Below, in pieces: positions 1 to 5,840 of a stretch of 14,973 nucleotides of DNA; positions within the stretch are counted from its first letter, which is position 1, and every line of letters begins with the position of its first letter. The position numbers were made by a program, and so were the translations under genes. The stretch comes from Nitrososphaerota archaeon (GTDB lineage: Archaea > Thermoproteota > Nitrososphaeria > Nitrososphaerales > CADDZS01). The DNA is taken from assembly GCA_027314685.1 (NCBI GenBank), contig DAHVAI010000415.1:1-14973 (forward strand), in the 5' to 3' direction. Below the pieces are notes generated by a model. The model had not been told where the DNA came from. It saw nothing but the letters and a program-made list of their open reading frames with translations, and made no database searches.

Positions 1-2
1 AA

Positions 3-482
3 AACCTGACCGCGCTTCTCTCCTCTGAGATTCCTGAAGGAGCTTTCATACCGAGGACCGACAAATATGCGATGAACCTTATTCACGCTCCCAAGGATAG
101 ATCGTTTTCTATCATTGCAGGGGTCTGGCAACCTGGCCAAACCACACCGATCCATGATCATCTTACTTGGGCGCTTGTTGGAGTCTACAAGGGAAAGGAA
201 AAGGAATCTATTTTCAGGCGCATTGATGATTACAAGAATGAAAAACTTGCAAAGTTAGAGATGGTCTCTGAAAAAGTCAACGGACCTGGACACATCACAG
301 TCTTGGGAGAAAAAGGGATCCACAGGGTGGACAATCCATTCGGTGAACCCACATGGACCATACATGTCTACGGAAGGGACATTGGCAACGTCGAACGACA
401 CAGCTACGATCCTGTCTCCGGAGAGATCTCAACTTTCACTTCAGGGTACTGCAACGTCCTCAGAGATCTCGACGAGTTCTAG
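3..482 (+). CDS. Cysteine dioxygenase-like cupin (thiol dioxygenase), 5' end cut by window edge
   Basis: The reading frame is open from base 3, so the ATG at 72 is probably internal: the residues before it (ending IPRTDKYAMNL) continue the fold. Family members are Fe(II) cupins that add O2 to the thiol of cysteine (giving cysteine sulfinate) or of a similar small thiol in the cytoplasm. Visible motifs are HDH (residues 28 and 30 counted from the ATG at 72), a later GIHRVDNP that would supply the third metal-binding His, and IHVYG, which aligns with the catalytic Tyr region of mammalian CDO (LHLYSPP); a RHSYDPVSGE stretch follows. It ends 3 bases before the convergent sat gene. The neighbouring sulfur genes support a thiol substrate, but the exact substrate (cysteine, mercaptopropionate or other) cannot be read from sequence. 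Family call fairly sure, substrate not. Confidence 0.75.
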   Translation, partial: NLTALLSSEIPEGAFIPRTDKYAMNLIHAPKDRSFSIIAGVWQPGQTTPIHDHLTWALVGVYKGKEKESIFRRIDDYKNEKLAKLEMVSEKVNGPGHITVLGEKGIHRVDNPFGEPTWTIHVYGRDIGNVERHSYDPVSGEISTFTSGYCNVLRDLDEF

Positions 483-485
483 ATT

Positions 486-1661
486 TCATTCTTCGATGAT
501 AACATTACCCTTCTTCAGGATATTAATCACTTCGGGTCTCAAAATTTCAGTAGGAAGATCTTTTCCCTCCCTTAGAAGTTCGCGCATCTTCGTCTGACTA
601 ATCGAAAGATGATCCTCCGCAGGATGAGGGCAGGTCTTTTCAGTTGCCATTGACCGGCAGAGTTTACAATAGAATGTTTCCATGTACTTGAGCGGAATTA
701 TTCCAACATCAAACTGGTCAAAGATCTTGTGGCATGCATACGGATCATAGAACTTGCCGACTCCAGCCTGATCTCTTCCCACAATGTAGTGAGTTGCCCC
801 ATAGTTCTTCCTTATAATTGCGTAGAACAACGCAGCCTTTGGACCTGCGTATCGCATTGTAATCGAAAGCGAAGACAGCACAACTCTTTTTTCCGGATAG
901 TACCCCTTTACTACATTTTTGTAAGCTTCCATTATTACTGATGGTTTGTAGTCGCCTTTCTTCAGTCGACCGATCACAGGTTGTATGAATAGTCCATCGA
1001 TTTCGGCATTTTCAAGCGACACTCTTTGCAGGTATTCATGTGCAGTGTGTGGTGGATTTCTACACTGGTAACCAACAACCTTCCGCCATCCCTTGTTCCT
1101 GAAGAGATCTCTCGTCTCCCTTGGAGATAGCTCGTATCTGACGGTGGGCAGATCCAGCCTTCGGATGAGCTCGACCTTGCCCCCTATGGCGGTCGTTCCA
1201 TAGTTGTTGTAAATGTCATAGACATTAGGATGCGCTGTGTCAGTCGTTCCAAAAGCGCCATTAGCAAGATCTTCCTTTGAATACTGGAACTTCTCCTCGA
1301 CTTTCACAGTCGCGAATGGTTGCATGTTCCAGTCCAGTAGAGCAATCTCGTCTCCAACTGAAGTTCGCTTTTCGTCATAATCAGAGATTGCTAGGATGAT
1401 TGGGATGGTCCACGGCAAACCATTTGGTAGAAAATTACTCTTTGAGATTGACTCGAACGTTTCCGAGTCAGCGAATCCTTCTAGAGGGCTGTACGCTCCA
1501 GTGGCTAGTTTTTCTGCGTCGTAAATGAAATCCACGAACGGCTGTATTCCAGTCATTTCCTTTGCTTCGCGCAGTCTGTATTCGACTTTCTCTGGAGGAA
1601 CGGATCTATCCACGAGGTGCCTGCCGTAAGGTTCGCCGAGTGAACCCAGATCGCTTACCAT
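486..1661 (-). CDS. sat: ATP sulfurylase (sulfate adenylyltransferase)
   Basis: Interconverts ATP plus sulfate with APS plus pyrophosphate. The 391 residues match the usual single-domain archaeal/dissimilatory Sat length, with no APS-kinase domain. Visible motifs: QCRNPPHTAHE at 199-209 (the QxRNPxHxxHE nucleotide-binding motif; T is more usual than C at 200), GRDQAGVG at 295-302 (canonically GRDHAG), and a CKLC...TCPH cluster at 332-346 like the zinc site of thermophile and archaeal Sat. The C-terminal LRPEV is typical. ATG at 1661 was chosen because the N-terminal PYGRHLVDR resembles family starts; no clear Shine-Dalgarno is seen. It begins 16 bases after the aprA stop and is the last gene of the aprM-like/aprB/aprA/sat operon. 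With AprBA it can either activate sulfate for reduction or make ATP from APS during sulfite oxidation. Confidence 0.95.
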   Translation of the reverse strand: MVSDLGSLGEPYGRHLVDRSVPPEKVEYRLREAKEMTGIQPFVDFIYDAEKLATGAYSPLEGFADSETFESISKSNFLPNGLPWTIPIILAISDYDEKRTSVGDEIALLDWNMQPFATVKVEEKFQYSKEDLANGAFGTTDTAHPNVYDIYNNYGTTAIGGKVELIRRLDLPTVRYELSPRETRDLFRNKGWRKVVGYQCRNPPHTAHEYLQRVSLENAEIDGLFIQPVIGRLKKGDYKPSVIMEAYKNVVKGYYPEKRVVLSSLSITMRYAGPKAALFYAIIRKNYGATHYIVGRDQAGVGKFYDPYACHKIFDQFDVGIIPLKYMETFYCKLCRSMATEKTCPHPAEDHLSISQTKMRELLREGKDLPTEILRPEVINILKKGNVIIEE

Positions 1662-1677
1662 TGGACAGCGCCATCTG

Positions 1678-3504
1678 CTACGTGACTATGCTGAAGTAAG
1701 GTCTCTTGAAAAGCTCCCACTTGCCAGAAGCCCTGTCAAACTTTGAGTTCACAAAGGCGTGCCAGTTCTGGTCATCCAGTTTTGGAAAATCAGCTCGATA
1801 GCAGTATCCGGGCCACCTAGTTTCTTTTCTGAACGAGGTGTGGTTTATGACTGCCTCCGCAGTCAAAAGCCGGTGATGAAGCTCCCATGCTCTTTGAAGC
1901 TGGTGCAGGTTCTCTGCCGCGACATGCGCAAGATCCTCACGGAGCATCGACAGGAGCTCTATCCCCCTGTTGAGCAGTACCTCGTTAGTAGTGTACATTG
2001 CTCCCCAACCACCAGCGTATTCATCCATTATCTTCTCCAGCCGTACAACGCCTTGATCAGGATAGAGATACAATGGTGAGACTGTGCCTCTCGTGATCAG
2101 GTTCCGCCCTAGTTTGAAATTCTCCATTGGTCTGAAAATCTCTTCCCTGATCTTGTCCGACCTGTCCTTTGAAAACTCTGACTTTGAATCTGAATGGTCG
2201 AGGATGTATGCGACTGCAGATTTACCTGCAAGCCTTCCTTCAGTGAACGAGCCAGAAGAAAACTTGTGGGCGGAACCGCCAATTGTGTCACCCGCCCCAA
2301 ACAATCCGTCAACAGTAGTCATTCTGTTGTAACCCCAAAAGTATCCCTTTGGCGAGAGATCTTCTGGACCGCTAGCCCATGCGCCAGAGCAGGTTGCATG
2401 AGAGCCCATTATGTAGGGTTCAGACATTAGAAGCTCGGATGGCCTTGTCTTTGGGTCGATATTCTGCGAGGCCCAAACTATGGTCTGGCTCATTGTCATG
2501 TCAAGAAAATCTTCGTGCCCCAGCTCCTCCTTTTCCCGCGTGTCGAGAACCCTTTCCGTATGGAGGTATATTGGATATCTGCCCGCCTTGATCTCTTTGT
2601 ACATCGCGTCGTTTCGAAGGCAGGTTGGAAATGGCTTTGCATCTACATAGTTGCCGTAGAGCGTTCGCTGCTCGTCCTTGTACTTCAGCTCGTAATCCTC
2701 ACCGTAGGCATTAGTAGCAACCGCCTTTAGAGCGAGAAACCATGCGCCCACCGGACCGTACCCGTCCTTGAAGCGCGTGACCACTAGCTTGTTTTCCATC
2801 TGGGTCATTTCAGCGCCGACGCCGATCAACAATCCGTATGCAGAACCGGTGCTCCAGGGTGCATACCAAGTTCTACCTGCACCTTCACCGACAGAGCGTG
2901 GTCTGAAGATATGAGTCGCGCCACCAGAAGCAACTATGACCGCCTTGGCTCTGAACACATAGAAAGTGCCGTCTCTGACGCCAAAACCGGCTGCACCCAC
3001 AACGCGGTTTGGGTTCGTCTCGTCAGTCAGAAGATGAGTTATCATTATTCTGTTGTAGACCTTCGTGGCCGCCTTTGTCGCAGCTTCAGCAACAATCGGC
3101 TTGTACGATTCTCCATGGATCAGAATTTGCCACTTGCCTTCCCTCTTGTACCGCCCAGTTTGGGGGTCGGTTATTATTGGAAGACCCCACTCTTCAAACA
3201 GGTGCACGGTGGAGTCAACGTGTCTTGCGATATCATATTCTAGATCTTCACGAACCAAGCCCATTAGGTCGTTTCTAGTGTATCTCACAAAATCTTCTGG
3301 GGTGTTTTCGTTCCACCGCATGCCCATGTAACAGTTGATTGCAGAAAGCCCCATCGCAACGGCTCCGCTTCTGTCGATATGGGCTTTTTCGACGATCACA
3401 ATGTTCAAGTTCCTCCCCCAATATCTAGCTTCGTACGCTGCACCACACCCGGCCATCCCGCCACCGATGATCAATACATCTGAATCGATTGTCTTAGATT
3501 TCAA
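1678..3504 (-). CDS. aprA: Adenylylsulfate (APS) reductase alpha subunit
   Basis: FAD subunit of the AprBA enzyme, which interconverts APS with sulfite plus AMP; cytoplasmic and usually peripheral to the membrane. An N-terminal dinucleotide fold (IIGGGMAGCGAA, residues 12-23) leads into a fumarate-reductase-like flavoprotein. Family signatures are clear: RFKDGYGPVGAWFL at 244-257, MGSHATCSGAWASGP at 366-380 and SAHKFSSGSFTEGRLAGK at 411-428. By comparison with the Archaeoglobus enzyme, R244, W217, H369 and E132 are likely active-site residues. This is inference, since I aligned by eye. The start is TTG at 3504: the next Met lies inside the Rossmann motif, and a GAGGG ribosome site precedes the TTG. 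At 608 residues it is slightly short for the family. It lies 24 bases after aprB and 16 before sat. Confidence 0.95.
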   Translation of the reverse strand: MKSKTIDSDVLIIGGGMAGCGAAYEARYWGRNLNIVIVEKAHIDRSGAVAMGLSAINCYMGMRWNENTPEDFVRYTRNDLMGLVREDLEYDIARHVDSTVHLFEEWGLPIITDPQTGRYKREGKWQILIHGESYKPIVAEAATKAATKVYNRIMITHLLTDETNPNRVVGAAGFGVRDGTFYVFRAKAVIVASGGATHIFRPRSVGEGAGRTWYAPWSTGSAYGLLIGVGAEMTQMENKLVVTRFKDGYGPVGAWFLALKAVATNAYGEDYELKYKDEQRTLYGNYVDAKPFPTCLRNDAMYKEIKAGRYPIYLHTERVLDTREKEELGHEDFLDMTMSQTIVWASQNIDPKTRPSELLMSEPYIMGSHATCSGAWASGPEDLSPKGYFWGYNRMTTVDGLFGAGDTIGGSAHKFSSGSFTEGRLAGKSAVAYILDHSDSKSEFSKDRSDKIREEIFRPMENFKLGRNLITRGTVSPLYLYPDQGVVRLEKIMDEYAGGWGAMYTTNEVLLNRGIELLSMLREDLAHVAAENLHQLQRAWELHHRLLTAEAVINHTSFRKETRWPGYCYRADFPKLDDQNWHAFVNSKFDRASGKWELFKRPYFSIVT

Positions 3505-3507
3505 TTG

Positions 3508-3516
3508 CCTTCCCTC
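3508..3516 (-). promoter_or_regulatory. Shine-Dalgarno site fixing the TTG start of aprA
   Basis: On the minus strand the sequence GAGGGAAGG lies just upstream of the TTG at 3504. It is one of the better ribosome sites in the window, in the short gap between aprB and aprA. It supports TTG as the true start of aprA and translation from a polycistronic message. Confidence 0.6.
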
Positions 3517-3528
3517 TAAGTAAACGCT

Positions 3529-3987
3529 CTAAATATTTCCCGCTTTTATCGTCGGTAATCCACGTTCAGATTTCAGGTACTGTGGTTCATGGGATAGATG
3601 TTGCGAACGAATATCTTCAGGCTTAGGTTCGTCGTAAGTTTGAGGAGCTTTGATAGAACCCCATTTCGTCGTGCGTATTGGAAAGACAAAGTCCAGTTTA
3701 GTACCGTTCCTGTATTTTATCTTCCAGTAGACTTTGTTCTCCTCCTTCTCTCGTAGGACGGTAAGCTTGTGATCTAGCGGTGCAAAATCAGCATATCCGC
3801 GCATGTCAATTGCATGTTGGGGACATTCCTTCACGCAGGAGTAACACTCCCAGCAGTAGTTGGGTTCAATGTTGTAGGCTTTTCTGCCGTTTAGGATGCT
3901 GCTTGAAAGGTGCATGATATCGCTGGGGCAGATGTCGACACACTTGCCGCAGCCATCACACTTTGAGTTGTATACAAATGTCGGCAT
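3529..3987 (-). CDS. aprB: Adenylylsulfate (APS) reductase beta subunit, two [4Fe-4S] clusters
   Basis: Electron-transfer partner of AprA. From ATG at 3987 it is 152 residues beginning MPTFVYNSKCDGC, the classic AprB start. Two cluster motifs follow: CDGCGKCVDICP (about residues 10-21) and CWECYSCVKECP (about 46-57). The Trp in the second motif corresponds to the Trp thought to relay electrons to the AprA flavin. The AprB-specific tail is present (FPIRTTKWGSI near 104-114, then a long C-terminal arm that wraps AprA in known structures). The first motif lacks the insertion found in some sulfate reducers. The frame stays open back to 4110, inside the upstream gene, but that stretch has no AprB character. 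Start lies 4 bases after the upstream stop, which implies tight translational coupling. Confidence 0.94.
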   Translation of the reverse strand: MPTFVYNSKCDGCGKCVDICPSDIMHLSSSILNGRKAYNIEPNYCWECYSCVKECPQHAIDMRGYADFAPLDHKLTVLREKEENKVYWKIKYRNGTKLDFVFPIRTTKWGSIKAPQTYDEPKPEDIRSQHLSHEPQYLKSERGLPTIKAGNI

Positions 3988-3991
3988 ATTT

Positions 3992-4690
3992 TCACTCTGT
4001 CCGCTTTGGCAAAACTGGCTCGGCGCCGTTTCTTCTTTCAATTTCGTCGTAGAGTAGAGTGATTGGTTTCGACACGGCATGGAAGAATTTTGTAAATGGC
4101 GCGGTCGCAAGCAGCAGAATCACAAACACCATGTGGATCCAGAAAGAACTCGAGACCCAGTAAGAGCCGAGCGATGAATAGATCGACTGCTGTGTCACAA
4201 ACCCCGTAACAACAGCAAAGAACAATGTAAGCAAGAAAACATCCGAACGTGTCAATCTCCATATCGGCCCGCCTTCACGAGACCTCACATAAAACATGCC
4301 AATGAAGCCAATTATCACAAGGATTCCGCCTCCATTTCCGAATAGTTTTACTGGGTTGTATAGGGGCAAAATGAGATCTTTGGGATTTGTCAGAAATGCA
4401 AGAGTCGTTGAGATTGCAAGGGAAACAAACCCCCAGAAAATAGCAAGGTGGGAGAGTCGCTTGACTCTGCTACACGTTCCCAGTACGCGGAACGCAAACA
4501 CTTCTTGGAATAGAACTGCGAAGAAACTTGCAACCCTTGAATCTGAGTTATTTTCGCTCGAGAAGACCTTCCAGTGGAAAAAGTGATGCAGTGCACTTCG
4601 CTTCACTCTGTAGAGTACCCCGATAACTACAAGCAGAAGAATCAGTAGGCCACCGAGGTCAATTGTCAAATTCTCTACTGGCAGGTTCAT
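3992..4690 (-). CDS. Membrane cytochrome b-like protein, AprM/QmoC-HdrE type, probable AprBA quinone anchor
   Basis: An integral membrane protein of about 232 residues related to the heme-b subunits NarI, DsrM, HdrE and the membrane half of QmoC. Membrane segments lie at roughly 14-30, 83-104, 124-138, 154-170 and 186-203 (numbered from the TTG at 4699). His84 (RLSHLAIFWG), His189 (FWIHMVFV) and His207 (FTKFFHAVSKP) sit where this family holds b hemes. The iron-sulfur domain of QmoC is absent, and no qmoA or qmoB lies nearby. Its position directly before aprB and aprA matches aprM of sulfur oxidisers, which is thought to replace Qmo in linking AprBA to quinones. That role is inferred from position and fold. 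ATG at 4690 is preferred; an in-frame TTG at 4699 is possible. First gene of the operon. Confidence 0.85.
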   Translation of the reverse strand: MNLPVENLTIDLGGLLILLLVVIGVLYRVKRSALHHFFHWKVFSSENNSDSRVASFFAVLFQEVFAFRVLGTCSRVKRLSHLAIFWGFVSLAISTTLAFLTNPKDLILPLYNPVKLFGNGGGILVIIGFIGMFYVRSREGGPIWRLTRSDVFLLTLFFAVVTGFVTQQSIYSSLGSYWVSSSFWIHMVFVILLLATAPFTKFFHAVSKPITLLYDEIERRNGAEPVLPKRTE

Positions 4691-4733
4691 AAAGGCCAAG
4701 TTTGTTCCAGTTCAAATCAGCCTTCACATGCGT

Positions 4734-4741
4734 TTTATAAA
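4734..4741 (-). promoter_or_regulatory. TATA box of the aprM-like/aprB/aprA/sat operon
   Basis: A perfect TTTATAAA lies about 45 bases before the ATG at 4690 on the minus strand. A start site about 26 bases downstream would fall near 4711, giving a leader of some 10-20 bases. No other good TATA element is seen within the operon, so the four genes are probably one message. The element is palindromic, but no plus-strand gene begins nearby. Confidence 0.6.
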
Positions 4742-4819
4742 TAGTAGTGAAGCGGAAAACTAGCCGAGGGCGCTGCTTTTGCTTCTGACCGGCACACGCA
4801 TAATCCGCAGTTGGATAAA

Positions 4820-5221
4820 CTATGGGAAGATTTGCTCGCTGGTCTCTGCATCCTTCACAGTTATTGCTTTGTACGGGCAGGTCTGAGCGGCTGAGAGTAT
4901 CTTCTCACTATGCACTTCCCGATCCATGACATCTCTCATTCCAAGAGGTCCGTCATTGATGCGAGATGCATCGAGAGCGAATACTTCAGGAGCAAGTGAT
5001 ACGCAACTCTCTGCTCCCATGCAAAGGCTCTGGTCAACGCTGAGCACTAACCTCTTGTTATCCTGTGTGACAATTTCCTTTTCTCCCCTTCGTTGTAACC
5101 CATCAAGTTTGGTTGAAACCAGTCGAATTATGACATCAGAGTATGTTTCATCACTTCTCTTCGCCCAAGAGAGCTTATCAAACGCCTTTCGATTGACCGC
5201 AACCGTCTTTTCTTCGGACAT
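4820..5221 (-). CDS. VapB-like antitoxin domain fused to a [3Fe-4S]-type ferredoxin
   Basis: 133 residues in two parts. Residues 4-40 (VNRKAFDKLSWAKRSDETYSDVIIRL and the flanking bases) follow the pattern of short archaeal VapB-family antitoxins, in which a conserved K-R-x-x-E-S/T-x-S-D-V-I segment precedes a helix. Residues 58-125 form a small ferredoxin: C67, C73 and C115 followed by Pro, with Ala70 where a [4Fe-4S] protein has its second Cys. This pattern is typical of the [3Fe-4S] ferredoxins that serve cytochromes P450 and other oxygenases (compare DxxLCxGxxxCVxxAPEVF). The ATG at 5221 lies about 27 bases from a TATA-like element, so the message may be leaderless. No vapC toxin gene is next to it. 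It lies between the apr operon and the copper cluster; its redox partner is unknown. Each domain is recognisable; the combined function is not known to me. Confidence 0.8.
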   Translation of the reverse strand: MSEEKTVAVNRKAFDKLSWAKRSDETYSDVIIRLVSTKLDGLQRRGEKEIVTQDNKRLVLSVDQSLCMGAESCVSLAPEVFALDASRINDGPLGMRDVMDREVHSEKILSAAQTCPYKAITVKDAETSEQIFP

Positions 5222-5244
5222 TACCTGAAATTAGAGTTTCATCA

Positions 5245-5252
5245 GATAAAAA
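5245..5252 (-). promoter_or_regulatory. Candidate TATA box for the ferredoxin fusion gene
   Basis: Minus-strand TTTTTATC lies centred about 27 bases upstream of the ATG at 5221. That spacing would put transcription start at or next to the ATG, giving a leaderless message, a common archaeal arrangement. Confidence 0.4.
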
Positions 5253-5332
5253 CCCAGTGACGATTTTCAACTGTAGGAAACGTATCATTGGTTAAGTATC
5301 TGTTATTCAGAAGCTAGATCTTTAGCACCAAG

Positions 5333-5338
5333 TTTAAA
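5333..5338 (+). promoter_or_regulatory. Candidate TATA box for the padR-copA genes
   Basis: TTTAAA lies about 30 bases before the TTG start at 5367. A start site near 5362 would leave a leader of about 5 bases. The A/T-rich TATATAT at 5361-5367 is a weaker alternative, since it overlaps the start codon. Confidence 0.4.
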
Positions 5339-5344
5339 GGTCTG

Positions 5345-5365
5345 ATATGTCTGTTTTAGATATAT
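5345..5365 (+). promoter_or_regulatory. Imperfect inverted repeat, candidate operator for the PadR/TRASH regulator
   Basis: ATATGTCT (5345-5352), a 5-base spacer GTTTT, then AGATATAT (5358-5365) pair at 7 of 8 positions. The repeat sits between the candidate TATA box and the start codon of the padR gene, where a bound repressor would block transcription. PadR-family operators often contain inverted ATGT/ACAT-like arms. Autoregulation is inferred from position only. Confidence 0.4.
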
Positions 5366-5366
5366 A

Positions 5367-5840
5367 TTGAAGAGAGCGACGGCACATCCTAACAACCCTA
5401 AGAAATCAATAGAGGAGCCGTCATCCATACTAAGGGATTTTTCTAGGTTCTACATACTCCAACTCTTGTTCGAGGGCCAAAAGCACGGATACCAGATAAT
5501 GTCGAGTATTGAGGAAAGGGTAGGCCAGAAAATGAGTCCGAGCCTAGTGTATCCCTTTCTGAAGAGGTTGCAAAATCAGGACTTTGTCAGATGCGAATCA
5601 AAAAATCTTGGCAAGAGAACCAGAAAAGTGTACTCTCTTACCACATCCGGCAGAAGTCTGTGTACGAAACTCTTCAGACAGTTCACCACGCTCGTCTCTA
5701 CCGCCATCGAACCCAGTTTGCAAGTGTGCGCGCATTGCGGATGCAGGGTGTACAAGGATGCGTATTTTGAAGAAATCGATAGGCAGAAGATAGCGTTTTG
5801 TTGCAAGTATTGTGCTCGAGCTTACAGGAGTGATCGATGA
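5367..5840 (+). CDS. PadR-family transcriptional regulator with C-terminal TRASH metal-sensing domain
   Basis: 157 residues. Residues about 20-110 form a PadR-type winged helix (RFYILQLLFEGQKHGYQI, then SLVYPFLKRLQNQDFV and KVYSLTTSGRSL). Residues 119-154 hold CAHCGC (121-126) and FCCKYC (144-149), the cysteine layout of TRASH domains, which bind metal in archaeal copper regulators and chaperones. It therefore probably senses Cu(I) (or another soft metal) and controls the pump gene, whose ATG overlaps this stop (ATGA at 5837-5840). The start is TTG at 5367: an in-frame stop at 5343 leaves no upstream alternative, and no earlier Met precedes the winged helix. PadR with a TRASH tail differs from the Lrp-like CopR of Sulfolobus. 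Metal identity is inferred from the pump. Confidence 0.85.
   Translation: MKRATAHPNNPKKSIEEPSSILRDFSRFYILQLLFEGQKHGYQIMSSIEERVGQKMSPSLVYPFLKRLQNQDFVRCESKNLGKRTRKVYSLTTSGRSLCTKLFRQFTTLVSTAIEPSLQVCAHCGCRVYKDAYFEEIDRQKIAFCCKYCARAYRSDR

Noticed and set aside
72..74. ATG at 72 as the start of the cupin gene
   Set aside because: The frame is open to the left edge and the residues before the ATG fit the family's N-terminal part, so the true start lies outside the window.
3988..4110. 41-residue N-terminal extension of AprB
   Set aside because: It lies inside the coding region of the membrane protein, has no AprB-like residues, and the ATG at 3987 gives the classic AprB start.
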